Part shown: positions 18,873-27,700 of the stretch, in pieces
Position numbering within the stretch: the first letter of the stretch is position 1
Layout of the letters: each line of letters begins with the position of its first letter
Origin: Micromonospora sp. CCTCC AA 2012012
GTDB lineage: Bacteria; Actinomycetota; Actinomycetes; Mycobacteriales; Micromonosporaceae
Length of the DNA stretch: 64,000 bases
Direction: 5' to 3'
Assembly: GCF_040499845.1 (NCBI RefSeq)
Contig: NZ_CP159342.1
Coordinates: forward strand, 4,278,001 to 4,342,000
Position numbers and translations under genes: made by a program
Notes under the pieces: model-generated
What the model was told of the DNA's origin: nothing
What the model saw: only the letters and a program-made list of their open reading frames with translations
The model's database searches: none

Positions 18873-20699
18873 GTGACGGACACCCTCGCCACCGGCGCGG
18901 CCCGTACGGACCGGGAACGGGTGCTCGGCCGGCGCCGGGAACGGGTCGGCCCGGGCGGTGACCCGGTCGCCCCGGGCACCCCCGAGCCCAGCACCCGTCC
19001 CGCCGACGACGGCGGCGTGGTGCTGGACTGCGGCTGGGGCCGCCTGGTCTTCGGGCAGACCTTCACCGAGCAGGTGGCGGTCGCGCACGTGCTGCGCTCC
19101 GAGGCGGCCGGCGCCCGGGACATCTGCATCTATCTGCGCGACCCGCACGTGCTGGTCTCCCGGCTGCCCGACGAGCTGTTCATCGACCCGTCGCTGACCT
19201 ACCGGCTGCCGCTGGGCGGGCAGCGACCGCCCGCCACCGAGAGCGCCGAGGTCCCCGGGCTGACCGTCCGCCCGCTGCGGGACGCCGAGGACGCCGACGC
19301 GGTGAACCGGATCTACGCCCGCAACGGCATGGTCACCGCCCCGGTGGAGGTGCTGGTCGACAACGCCGGCACCGACCGCTTCCTGCACCTGGTCGCCGAG
19401 GCCACCACCGGCGAGATCGTCGGCACCATCACCGGCGTCGACCACGTGGCGGTCTTCGCCGACCCGGAGAACGGGGCGAGCCTCTGGTGCCTGACCGTCG
19501 ACTTCAACACCGCCCCGCCCGGCACCGGGCAGGCGCTGCTGTCGGAGCTGGCGGACCGGCTCGACGAGCGGGGCCGCGCGTTCGTGGACCTCTCCGTGCT
19601 GGCCGAGAACTCCGGCGCGATCCGCCTCTACGAGCGGCTCGGCTTCCACCGCACCGGCACGCTCTGCGTGAAGCGGAAGAACCCGATCAACGAACGGCTC
19701 TTCCTGCCGGCCACCCCCGAGGGATACGACGAGCTGAACCCGTACGCGAAGATCATCGCGGACGAGGCGATGCGGCGTGGCATCCGGGTGGAGGTCACCG
19801 ACCCGCGCTGGGGTGAGCTGCGGCTGACCAACGGCGGCCGGACGGTGCACACCCGCGAGTCGCTGTCGGAGCTGACCTCGGCGGTGGCGATGAGCCGCTG
19901 CGACGACAAGCGGGTCACCCGCCGGATCCTCACCGAGGCCGGCCTCTCGGTGCCGCGCGGCCGGACCGCGACCGGCGAGCCGGACGACCTCGCCTTCCTC
20001 GAGGACGTCGGCCCGGTGGTGGTCAAGCCGGCCCGGGGCGAGCAGGGCAACGGCATCACCGTCGGCGTCCGCACCGCCGAGGCGCTGACCGCCGCCGTGG
20101 AGCTGGCCCGCCGGTTCTGCCCGGACGTGCTGATCGAGGAGCTGCGCGCCGGGGAGGACCTCCGGGTGGTCGTCATCGACCACGAGGTGGTCGCCGCCGC
20201 CGTCCGCCGCCCCGCGCAGATCACCGGGGACGGGGTGCACGACATCACCGAGCTGATCGAACGGCAGAGCCGGCGCCGGGCCGCCGCCACCGGCGGGGAG
20301 TCGCGCATCCCGATCGACGACATGACCCGCGAGGTGGTCGCGGAGGCCGGGCACCGGATGCACGACATCCTCGCCGAGGGCCAGGTGCTGGCCGTACGCC
20401 GAACCGCGAACCTGCACACCGGCGGCACCATCCACGACGTGACCGCCGAGCTGCACCCGGTCATCGCCGAGGCGTGCGTGGCGGCCAGCCGGGCGCTGGA
20501 CGTCCCGGTCACCGGGCTGGACCTGCTGGTCCCCGCCGCCGACCGGCCGGAGCACGTCTTCATCGAGGCGAACGAGCGGCCCGGGCTCGCCAACCACGAG
20601 CCGCAGCCCACCGCCGAGCGCTTCGTGGACCTGCTCTTCCCCGGCACCCGGGCGCCGCAGCGGCTCTGGTCGCCGGCCGGCGCGGCAGGTGCCGCGTGA
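18873..20699 (+). CDS. ngg: N-acetylglutaminylglutamine synthetase (GNAT plus ATP-grasp)
   Basis: 608 aa from the GTG at 18873, two nt after the asnO stop. An N-terminal segment of about 125 residues is followed by a GNAT acetyltransferase domain (about 129-272, with NRIYARNGMV and GAIRLYERLGFHRTGTL) and a C-terminal ATP-grasp ligase domain (about 330-595, with VVVKPARGEQGNGITVGV and FIEANERPGLANHEP). The fusion can acetylate glutamine and join two glutamines, which matches the bifunctional Ngg enzyme of the NAGGN pathway. The stop overlaps the next start as GTGA, so translation is coupled to the M42 peptidase. Confidence 0.9.
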   Translation: MTDTLATGAARTDRERVLGRRRERVGPGGDPVAPGTPEPSTRPADDGGVVLDCGWGRLVFGQTFTEQVAVAHVLRSEAAGARDICIYLRDPHVLVSRLPDELFIDPSLTYRLPLGGQRPPATESAEVPGLTVRPLRDAEDADAVNRIYARNGMVTAPVEVLVDNAGTDRFLHLVAEATTGEIVGTITGVDHVAVFADPENGASLWCLTVDFNTAPPGTGQALLSELADRLDERGRAFVDLSVLAENSGAIRLYERLGFHRTGTLCVKRKNPINERLFLPATPEGYDELNPYAKIIADEAMRRGIRVEVTDPRWGELRLTNGGRTVHTRESLSELTSAVAMSRCDDKRVTRRILTEAGLSVPRGRTATGEPDDLAFLEDVGPVVVKPARGEQGNGITVGVRTAEALTAAVELARRFCPDVLIEELRAGEDLRVVVIDHEVVAAAVRRPAQITGDGVHDITELIERQSRRRAAATGGESRIPIDDMTREVVAEAGHRMHDILAEGQVLAVRRTANLHTGGTIHDVTAELHPVIAEACVAASRALDVPVTGLDLLVPAADRPEHVFIEANERPGLANHEPQPTAERFVDLLFPGTRAPQRLWSPAGAAGAA

Positions 20700-21871
20700 G
20701 CCCCCGGCCGCTGGAACTCGACCTCGACTACCTGCGTCAGGTGCTGGTGGAGCTGCTGGAGATCCCCAGCCCGTCGGGGCGTACCGACCACGTCCAGCAG
20801 TACGTCGGCGAACGGCTCTCGGCGCTCGGCATCTCCTCCACGCTGACCCGGCGCGGCGCGCTGAGCGCCTGCCTGCCCGGCCCCCGACAGACCGGTGCGG
20901 ACCGGGCGATCGTGGTGCACACCGACACCATCGGCGGGATGGTGAAGCGGCTCAAGGAGAACGGTCGGCTGGAGCTGAAGACGATCGGTACGCACAGCGC
21001 CCGCTTCGCCGAGGGCGCCCACGTGCGGATCTTCACCGACGACCTGGACCGGGTGATCACCGGCCAGGTGCTGCCGCTCAAGGCCAGCGGGCACCGCTAC
21101 AACGACGACGTCGACCTCCAGGGCGTCGGCTGGCAGCACGTCGAGGTACGGGTCGACGAGCCGGTCGAGGACGTCGCCGGCCTGCGCGCGCTCGGCGTCG
21201 ACGCGGGCGACTTCGTGGCGTTCCTGCCCAACCCGACGGTCACCACCAGCGGCTTCGTGAAGTCGCGCCACCTGGACGACAAGGCGGGCGTGGCCGCCGT
21301 GCTCACCGCGTTCAAGGCGCTGGTCGACGCAGGCGTCACCCCGGCGGTCACCGCGCACCTGCTGGTCACCGTCACCGAGGAGATCGGCCACGGCGCCAGC
21401 CACGGCCTCGACCCCGACGTCGCGGAGATCGTCTCGGTGGACGCCGCCGTGGTCGCCCCCGGCCAGCAGTCCCGGGAGGATGCGGCCACCCTCGCGATGG
21501 GTGACGGGGTCGGCCCGTTCGACTACCACCTGACCCGCAACCTGGCGTCGATCGCCCGGGAGCACGACGTCGACCTGGTCCGGGACGTCTTCGAGTACTA
21601 CCGCTCGGACGTCGCGGCGGCGGTCGAGGCGGGCGCGCACGCCCGGGTGGCGCTGCTCGGCTTCGGCGTGGACGCCACCCACGGCCACGAGCGCACCCAC
21701 CTGGACGGGCTGCGCCACCTCACCCAACTGCTCTGCCTCTATCTCCAGAGCGACCTGGTCTTCCCCGAGTGGGACGCCGAGCCGGAGGGCGACCTGGCCG
21801 ACTTCCCGTCGCTGGCCGTCCAGCCGGCGTCCGAGGAGGGCCCGCGCGAAGGCCCGATCGGCATCGGCTGA
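20696..21871 (+). CDS. M42-family peptidase of the NAGGN osmoprotectant system
   Basis: 391 aa. Co-catalytic metallopeptidase of the M42 (glutamyl aminopeptidase/tetrahedral) type: HTDTIGG near residue 75, SRHLDDKAGVAAVL near 200, TEEIGHGAS near 227, and a C-terminal THGHERTHLDGL. In known NAGGN loci an M42 hydrolase of this kind always accompanies asnO and ngg; its role (turnover of the dipeptide or processing) is not proven. The GTG start overlaps the ngg stop by 4 nt (GTGA). This is the last gene of the three-gene operon. Confidence 0.88.
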   Translation: MSPRPLELDLDYLRQVLVELLEIPSPSGRTDHVQQYVGERLSALGISSTLTRRGALSACLPGPRQTGADRAIVVHTDTIGGMVKRLKENGRLELKTIGTHSARFAEGAHVRIFTDDLDRVITGQVLPLKASGHRYNDDVDLQGVGWQHVEVRVDEPVEDVAGLRALGVDAGDFVAFLPNPTVTTSGFVKSRHLDDKAGVAAVLTAFKALVDAGVTPAVTAHLLVTVTEEIGHGASHGLDPDVAEIVSVDAAVVAPGQQSREDAATLAMGDGVGPFDYHLTRNLASIAREHDVDLVRDVFEYYRSDVAAAVEAGAHARVALLGFGVDATHGHERTHLDGLRHLTQLLCLYLQSDLVFPEWDAEPEGDLADFPSLAVQPASEEGPREGPIGIG

Positions 21872-21971
21872 CCCGCCGGTATTCCCGGCCCGTCTGTGAT
21901 CAGAAATCCGTTGCCGCCGCCCCGGAGAAGTGGATAGCGTGGCGGTACACGTGAAGGGAGGTGGTCCAGAC

Positions 21972-22010
21972 TTGTATAGCAATCGGACTCGTGAGGTGGC
22001 TGTCCGCTAG
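21972..22010 (+). CDS. 12-codon upstream open reading frame (candidate leader peptide)
   Basis: TTG start, peptide MYSNRTREVAVR, then TAG. The preceding AAGGGAGGTGG (21954-21964) is nearly a full match to the anti-Shine-Dalgarno sequence, far stronger than for most genes here. The reading frame ends inside a region able to fold (CTGTCCTCGACAG at 22015-22027). This arrangement is that of a leader peptide or a translated regulator of the following transcript, plausibly rnz. No other evidence of translation is available from sequence. Confidence 0.5.
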   Translation: MYSNRTREVAVR

Positions 22011-22014
22011 CCGC

Positions 22015-22057
22015 TGTCCTCGACAGTGAAATCTCGTCCGCCGCGAGGCGGGCACAG
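22015..22057 (+). ncRNA. two-hairpin RNA structure in the rnz leader
   Basis: First hairpin: CTGTC/CTC/GACAG at 22015-22027. Second: a 7-bp stem with a GCGA (GNRA) tetraloop formed around CGTCCGCCGCGAGGCGGGC at about 22035-22053. They are joined by TGAAATCTC. A GNRA-capped stem right after a strongly initiated short reading frame suggests an attenuator or a structured leader. I cannot name a matching RNA family. Confidence 0.4.
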
Positions 22058-22205
22058 CTGTAAACGTCGAGACCGTGTGGCAGCGGTGCGGCGAATACCA
22101 GGCAGCCACCCGACCCCCGGGGCGCCGACCCAGTCCAGTCGGCCCGTGCGTCAGCGCGGAGCGCCCCGGGGGTCGACCCTTTCTGCGAACGGGACCAGCG
22201 TGTCG

Positions 22206-23129
22206 ATGCGGGAACTGGTGGTGCTCGGGACGGCCAGCCAGACGCCGACCCGGGTGCGCAACCACAACGGTTACGTCCTGCGGTGGGACGACGAGGTCAT
22301 CCTCTTCGACCCCGGCGAGGGCAGCCAGCGGCAGCTGCTGCACACCGGGGTCACCGCGACCGACCTGACCCGGATCTGCGTCACCCACTTCCACGGCGAC
22401 CACTGCCTCGGCCTGCCCGGCACCATCCAGCGGCTCTCCCTGGACCGGGTGCCGCACCCGGTGGCCGTGCACTTCCCGGCCGGTGGTGCCGAATACTTCG
22501 CCCGGCTGCGGCACGCCAGTTCCTTCCACGAGACCGCCGAGCTGCGCGTCGAGCCGATCGACGCGGACGGCCAGCGGATCATCCTGGGCGTCGGCACGCT
22601 GGAGGCCCGCCGGTTGCGGCACCCGATCGAGACGTACGGCTACCGGCTCGTCGAGCCGGACGGCTGCCGGATGCTGCCGGAGAAGCTGGCCGCGTACGGG
22701 ATCGCCGGTCCGGCGGTCGGGGAGCTGCTCCGCGTCGGCCACCTCGACCTCGACGGGCGTCGCGTCACCCGCGACGAGGTGAGCGTGACCCGACCCGGCC
22801 AGCGGTTCGCCTTCGTGATGGACACCGGCCTCTGCGACGGCGTGTACGCCCTCGCCGAGCACGCCGACCTGCTGGTCATCGAGTCGACGTTCCTCTCCTC
22901 GGAGGCCGCCCTGGCCGCCGAGGTCGGCCACCTCACCGCGGCGCAGGCCGCGCGGGTGGCGACCGAGTCGGGGGTACGCACCCTCCTGCTCACCCACTTC
23001 TCCCAGCGGTACGCCGACCCCCGCCGCTTCCACGACGAGGCCCGCGAACACTTCACCGGCGAGCTGGTGATCGCCGAGGACCTGACGACCGTGCCCGTCC
23101 CGCCCCGCCGGGTAGCCTCGGCCCGGTGA
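22206..23129 (+). CDS. rnz: ribonuclease Z / MBL-fold metallohydrolase
   Basis: 307 aa. The metallo-beta-lactamase signature [12 protein letters not shown] has His61, His63, Asp65 and His66 as zinc ligands, and the C-terminal [10 protein letters not shown] supplies a further His. This set, with [20 protein letters not shown] at the N-terminus, is the tRNase Z layout: the enzyme cuts the 3' trailer from tRNA precursors that lack an encoded CCA. The tRNA-Leu in this window has no encoded CCA end. ATG at 22206 chosen; a GTG two codons earlier is also possible. A structured leader precedes the gene and the stop overlaps the next start (GTGA). Confidence 0.85.
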   Translation: MRELVVLGTASQTPTRVRNHNGYVLRWDDEVILFDPGEGSQRQLLHTGVTATDLTRICVTHFHGDHCLGLPGTIQRLSLDRVPHPVAVHFPAGGAEYFARLRHASSFHETAELRVEPIDADGQRIILGVGTLEARRLRHPIETYGYRLVEPDGCRMLPEKLAAYGIAGPAVGELLRVGHLDLDGRRVTRDEVSVTRPGQRFAFVMDTGLCDGVYALAEHADLLVIESTFLSSEAALAAEVGHLTAAQAARVATESGVRTLLLTHFSQRYADPRRFHDEAREHFTGELVIAEDLTTVPVPPRRVASAR

Positions 23130-23635
23130 CCGTCACGCTGCGTCCCGCCACCGTCGACGACCTGCTGCCGGTCGGTGCCCTGCACCAGCGGTCCCGGGTG
23201 GCCGCGTACTCGTCGTTCCTGCCGGCGCAGGCGCTGGCCGACCCGAGCCCCGAGGCGATGGGGGCGTACTGGCGGGAACGGTGGACCTGGGAACGCGACG
23301 AGCACCGGATGACGGTCGCCGAGCGGAACGGCCGGCTGGTCGGCTTCAGCTATCTGGGTCCGGACGACGCGGGCGACCCGGCGACCGGGCTGCTCAACGC
23401 CATCCACCTGGAGCCGGCCGAGCGGGGCCGGGGCACCGGGCGGGCGCTGATGGTCGACGCCCTGGCCGCGATGCGGGCCCGCGGCTGGTCCCGGGCGGTG
23501 CTGTGGGTGCTGGAGCGCAACCACCCCGCCCGCACCTTCTACGAGCGCGGCGGCTGGACGCCCACCGGCGAGCGCCGCGACGAGCACATCGGCACCGCCC
23601 TGGTCCCCCAGCTCCGCTACACCCGGGCGGTGTGA
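23126..23635 (+). CDS. GNAT-family N-acetyltransferase
   Basis: 169 aa from the GTG at 23126, which overlaps the rnz stop (GTGA). Typical GNAT fold: [17 protein letters not shown] at the N-terminus, acetyl-CoA loop [15 protein letters not shown] (about residues 95-110), and [19 protein letters not shown]. The acceptor is unknown; the closest look is RimI-like or small-molecule GNATs. It may be translated with rnz, but a TAGCCT at 23113 could also start a separate leaderless message. A strong terminator follows at 23661. Confidence 0.88.
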   Translation: MTVTLRPATVDDLLPVGALHQRSRVAAYSSFLPAQALADPSPEAMGAYWRERWTWERDEHRMTVAERNGRLVGFSYLGPDDAGDPATGLLNAIHLEPAERGRGTGRALMVDALAAMRARGWSRAVLWVLERNHPARTFYERGGWTPTGERRDEHIGTALVPQLRYTRAV

Positions 23636-23660
23636 GGATCCACCGCCCTGCCGCACGGAA

Positions 23661-23692
23661 CAGGGCCCGCTCCGATCCCGGAGCGGGCCCTG
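23661..23692. terminator. bidirectional terminator between the GNAT gene and cbs
   Basis: Perfect 14-bp inverted repeat (23661-23674 with 23679-23692, loop ATCC), 25 bp after the GNAT stop and 13 bp after the cbs stop on the other strand. Confidence 0.85.
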
Positions 23693-23705
23693 CGTCGTCG
23701 TCGGG

Positions 23706-25076
<1,371 letters not shown>

Positions 25077-25152
25077 CTCGTTGTGCCCTTCGTTGCGGCG
25101 CCGGCGACGGCGGCCGGGCAGACGTTCTTCTCGTCGCCCAGGGTACGTGCCG

Positions 25153-25509
25153 TCAGGGCGTCACATGTCCGGGGATGACGGAGCTGCGACGCGCCTCCCA
25201 CTCCAGGAACCGCTCGGTCTCCGACAGCACGCTGCCAGCCAGCCAGGTGACCATCACGGCGTCGTCGACCAGGCCGAGGACGGCCAGGAAGAGCTCCGGC
25301 ACCACGTCGATCGGCGACACCACGTACGCCGTCGCGGCGGCCATCATGGCCAGCCGCAGGCCGCCGTCGTACTCGCCCCGGGCGGTGGCCCGCATCATCC
25401 GGGGCAGCGCCAGCAGCCGCTCACCCAGCGACGGTCCGCCCCGTGCGCCGGCCGCCAGTGCCCGGGCCAGCGCGGTGAACGCCGCCGTCCGCTTCAACGT
25501 CTTCCCCAT
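25153..25509 (-). CDS. YkvA-type DUF1232 membrane-associated protein
   Basis: 118 aa. The DUF1232 core is visible as AYVVSPIDVVPELFLAVLGLVDDAVM, a short amphipathic/hydrophobic segment with the family hallmark SPIDxxPE. The N-terminus is basic. Function of the family is unknown. It precedes cbs by 76 nt on the same strand and is divergent from the SGNH gene at 25672. Confidence 0.85.
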   Translation of the reverse strand: MGKTLKRTAAFTALARALAAGARGGPSLGERLLALPRMMRATARGEYDGGLRLAMMAAATAYVVSPIDVVPELFLAVLGLVDDAVMVTWLAGSVLSETERFLEWEARRSSVIPGHVTP

Positions 25510-25659
25510 CGTCCGCCCCTCTCCGCTCGACCAGCATGCGCCCCGGGCGCAAGCCCGCCGGGCCGTCCGTCGGCGGCCCCGTCCAGGTGGTACCCAGAAC
25601 GGTCACCTCCCAGCCACCTTCCGGCCGTCACGGGGAGAGCGGGTGTCGGGGCGGCGCGA

Positions 25660-25665
25660 TACTGT
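25660..25665 (+). promoter_or_regulatory. -10 element giving a leaderless SGNH mRNA
   Basis: TACTGT lies 6 nt before the ATG at 25672 with no ribosome-binding site in between, so transcription should begin on or next to the start codon. Confidence 0.45.
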
Positions 25666-25671
25666 CGGCTC

Positions 25672-26718
25672 ATGGGGGACGCTGGTTCCGTCGCACCGGC
25701 TGGTTGGCAGCGCGCCCGGCGGATCGCCCGGATCGCGGCGGTCGGCACGGGCGCCACCGTGGCGGCCACGGTCGCCACCGGCGGGGTGCTGCTCGGGCAG
25801 GCCCGCCAGGCCCGGCGCACCATTCCGATGGCCGAGGCACCCCCGCCCCGCTGCGACGGCGTCTACGGTCCCAAGTTCCCCGGTCGGCCGCTCACCATGG
25901 TCATTCTCGGCGACTCCTCCGCCGCCGGTTACGGCGTGCACCGCCGCCGGGAGACCCCGGGCGCCCTGCTGGCCACCGGCCTCTCCCGCCGGCTGCACCG
26001 GCCGGTCCGGCTGCACCGGTTCGCCGTGGTCGGTTCCCTGTCGGCCGGGCTCAAGCCGCAGGTCGAGTCGGCGCTGGAGTGCGAGCCGGACGTCGCGGTG
26101 ATCCTGATCGGCGGCAACGACGTCACCAACCGCACCCCGCCGGCGCTGGCGGTGCGCTATCTGGTCGACGCGGTCCGCGCGCTGCGCGCGGCCGGCTGCG
26201 AGGTGGTCGTCGGGACCTGTCCCGACCTGGGCGCGATCCGGCCGATCCAGCCGCCGCTGCGCTGGTTGGCCCGGCGTTGGAGCCGGCAGCTCGCCGCCGC
26301 CCAGACGGTGGCGGTGGTCGAGGCGGGCGGCTGGACGGTCTCCCTGGGCGACATGCTGGGTCCCCGGTTCGCCGCCGAGCCGGCCCGGATGTTCGCCTGG
26401 GACCGGTTCCACCCCTCCGCCGAGGGGTACGCGATGGCTGCCGCCGCGCTGCTGCCGACCGTGCTGTCGGCGCTCGGCACCGGAGCCGACCGCCGCCCGC
26501 CGCTGGTCCGGGGCGAAGGCGTACGGTCGCTGCCGGAGGCGGCCCACGAGGCGGCCCGGCACGCCGGCACCGAGGTCAGCGGCGTGCAGGTCCGGGGCCG
26601 GGACCGGGGGCCCGGTGGCCGCTGGGCGCAGCTGCGGCGGCGGGCCTTCTTCGGCGTCGGCGCGGTGCCGCAGTCCGGCTCCGCCGCCGACCCATCGACA
26701 CTGGAGGAGCTGGCATGA
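25672..26718 (+). CDS. SGNH/GDSL hydrolase, membrane-anchored
   Basis: 348 aa. An N-terminal hydrophobic helix (VGTGATVAATVATGGVLLG, residues about 24-42) anchors or exports the protein. The SGNH motifs are complete: block I ILGDSSAAG with Ser82, block III IGGNDVTN, and block V DRFHPS with the Asp-His pair. The C-terminal 70 residues are extra and Arg/Gly-rich. SGNH enzymes are esterases or lipases acting on acyl groups; the substrate is not clear. Its stop overlaps the start of a 36-codon mini-frame (ATGA) that leads to a second SGNH gene. Confidence 0.87.
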   Translation: MGDAGSVAPAGWQRARRIARIAAVGTGATVAATVATGGVLLGQARQARRTIPMAEAPPPRCDGVYGPKFPGRPLTMVILGDSSAAGYGVHRRRETPGALLATGLSRRLHRPVRLHRFAVVGSLSAGLKPQVESALECEPDVAVILIGGNDVTNRTPPALAVRYLVDAVRALRAAGCEVVVGTCPDLGAIRPIQPPLRWLARRWSRQLAAAQTVAVVEAGGWTVSLGDMLGPRFAAEPARMFAWDRFHPSAEGYAMAAAALLPTVLSALGTGADRRPPLVRGEGVRSLPEAAHEAARHAGTEVSGVQVRGRDRGPGGRWAQLRRRAFFGVGAVPQSGSAADPSTLEELA

Positions 26719-26825
26719 GCGAGCGGACCGGCGGGCACCCCGCAGTCCGGGCCCGTGCCGGCGTCGACCGCCAGGGCGGCGGACGGCGTGCGCGGACGCA
26801 GGGCCGGCACGGGGAGGTGGCGTGA
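26715..26825 (+). CDS. 36-codon intercistronic mini-reading frame between two SGNH genes
   Basis: Starts with ATG overlapping the upstream stop (ATGA at 26715-26718) and ends with TGA overlapping the next ATG (TGATG at 26823-26827). The product begins MSERTGGHPAVRARAG and is rich in Arg and Gly with no domain I recognise. Because it exactly bridges both genes it may act by carrying ribosomes across the 107-nt spacer rather than by making a functional protein. GGGGAGG near its end is the ribosome-binding site of the next gene. Confidence 0.4.
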   Translation: MSERTGGHPAVRARAGVDRQGGGRRARTQGRHGEVA

Positions 26826-27622
26826 TGGACGAACGCAGTGAGCTGGTGGCGCGAATCGGGCGGGCCGCGGCGCTCTCCCTGCTCGCCGGCACGGTGGGCG
26901 GGGCCGCCGTGCTCGCCGGCCAGGCCGTCGCCGCCCGCAACCGCCGGTACGCCCAACCGGAGCTGAGCCTCGCCCTGCGCGCCACGGTCGGGCGGGCGGG
27001 CGCCCCACCGCTGCGGCTGGTGCTGCTCGGTGACTCCTCCGCGCTCGGCGTGGGCGTCGAACGCTTCGACGAGACGGTCGGCGGGCAGCTCGCCCACCTC
27101 CTCGCCGAGGGGCCGACGGGCCGCCAGGTGCACCTGTCCAGCGTGGGGGTGGCCGGCTCCCGCGCCACCGACCTGGCCACCCAGGTGGCCCGGGCGCTGC
27201 TCGGCGAGCGGCCCGACGTGGCGTTGGTGCTGATCGGCGCCAACGACGCCACCGCGCTGGCCCGGCCGGCCGACGCCGCGGCCTACCTCGGCTCGGCGGT
27301 GCGCCGGCTGCGCGAGGCGCACGTCGAGGTGGTCGTCGGCACCTGTCCCGACCTGGGCGCGGTCCGCGCGGTGGCCGCCCCGCTGCGTCAGGTGCTCGGC
27401 TGGTCCGGGCGACGGGTGGCCCGCGCGCAGACGGCGGCCGTGCTGGACGCGGGCGGCAGCGTGGTCGACCTGGCCGCCGAGACCGGTCCGGTGTTCCGGG
27501 CCGACGCCGGCACGCTCTGCCACGACGGCTACCACCCCTCCGCCGACGGCTACCGGGTCTGGGCGCACGCCCTGCTGCCGGCCGTCGAGGCGGCGGCGAC
27601 GGTCGCCTCCCGCCACCACTGA
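26825..27622 (+). CDS. second SGNH/GDSL hydrolase
   Basis: 265 aa. A paralogue of the upstream SGNH gene, without its C-terminal tail. N-terminal hydrophobic segment (LSLLAGTVGGAAVLAGQAV, residues 18-36). Motifs: LLGDSSALG with Ser71, LIGANDAT, and DGYHPS. The shared stretch EVVVGTCPDLGA is nearly identical in both proteins, which indicates a tandem duplication. ATG at 26825 is supported by GGGGAGG and by overlap with the mini-frame. A terminator hairpin begins 5 nt after the stop. Confidence 0.87.
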   Translation: MDERSELVARIGRAAALSLLAGTVGGAAVLAGQAVAARNRRYAQPELSLALRATVGRAGAPPLRLVLLGDSSALGVGVERFDETVGGQLAHLLAEGPTGRQVHLSSVGVAGSRATDLATQVARALLGERPDVALVLIGANDATALARPADAAAYLGSAVRRLREAHVEVVVGTCPDLGAVRAVAAPLRQVLGWSGRRVARAQTAAVLDAGGSVVDLAAETGPVFRADAGTLCHDGYHPSADGYRVWAHALLPAVEAAATVASRHH

Positions 27623-27626
27623 CCGG

Positions 27627-27658
27627 CACCCGGCGGGCGTGACATTTCCCGCCGGGTG
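27627..27658 (+). terminator. terminator after the twin SGNH genes
   Basis: Perfect 11-bp inverted repeat (27627-27637 with 27648-27658; 10-nt loop containing CATTT), immediately after the stop codon at 27622. Confidence 0.7.
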
Positions 27659-27675
27659 ACCAGCTTCCGCCTCAA

Positions 27676-27692
27676 GTTACCCGCGGGTTAAC
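27676..27692 (+). promoter_or_regulatory. palindromic operator-like site overlapping the thiolase promoter
   Basis: GTTACCCGCGGGTTAAC contains the perfect 10-bp palindrome ACCCGCGGGT with flanking TTA/TTAA. It lies 9-25 nt before the ATG and overlaps a possible -10 (TTAACG, 27688-27693). No ribosome-binding site precedes the gene, so the message may be leaderless. The position suggests a repressor site, for example of a TetR-type regulator of fatty-acid genes, but no regulator gene is nearby. Confidence 0.4.
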
Positions 27693-27700
27693 GTTGGTTC

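Larger units (their letters stand above)
21872..22205. other. 334-bp leader region between the NAGGN operon and rnz
   Basis: No long gene. It contains the short reading frame at 21972-22010 with a strong ribosome-binding site, then two compact hairpins (see separate entries), and ends 0-5 nt before rnz. The stretch 21900-22080 is less GC-rich than its surroundings, which suggests constraint on the RNA or peptide rather than random spacer. Confidence 0.6.

Noticed and set aside
27060..27560. Possible CRISPR-like or tandem repeats in the Pro/Gly-rich and SGNH regions
   Set aside because: Repetition reflects codon bias and paralogous domains; there are no regularly spaced direct repeats with unique spacers.
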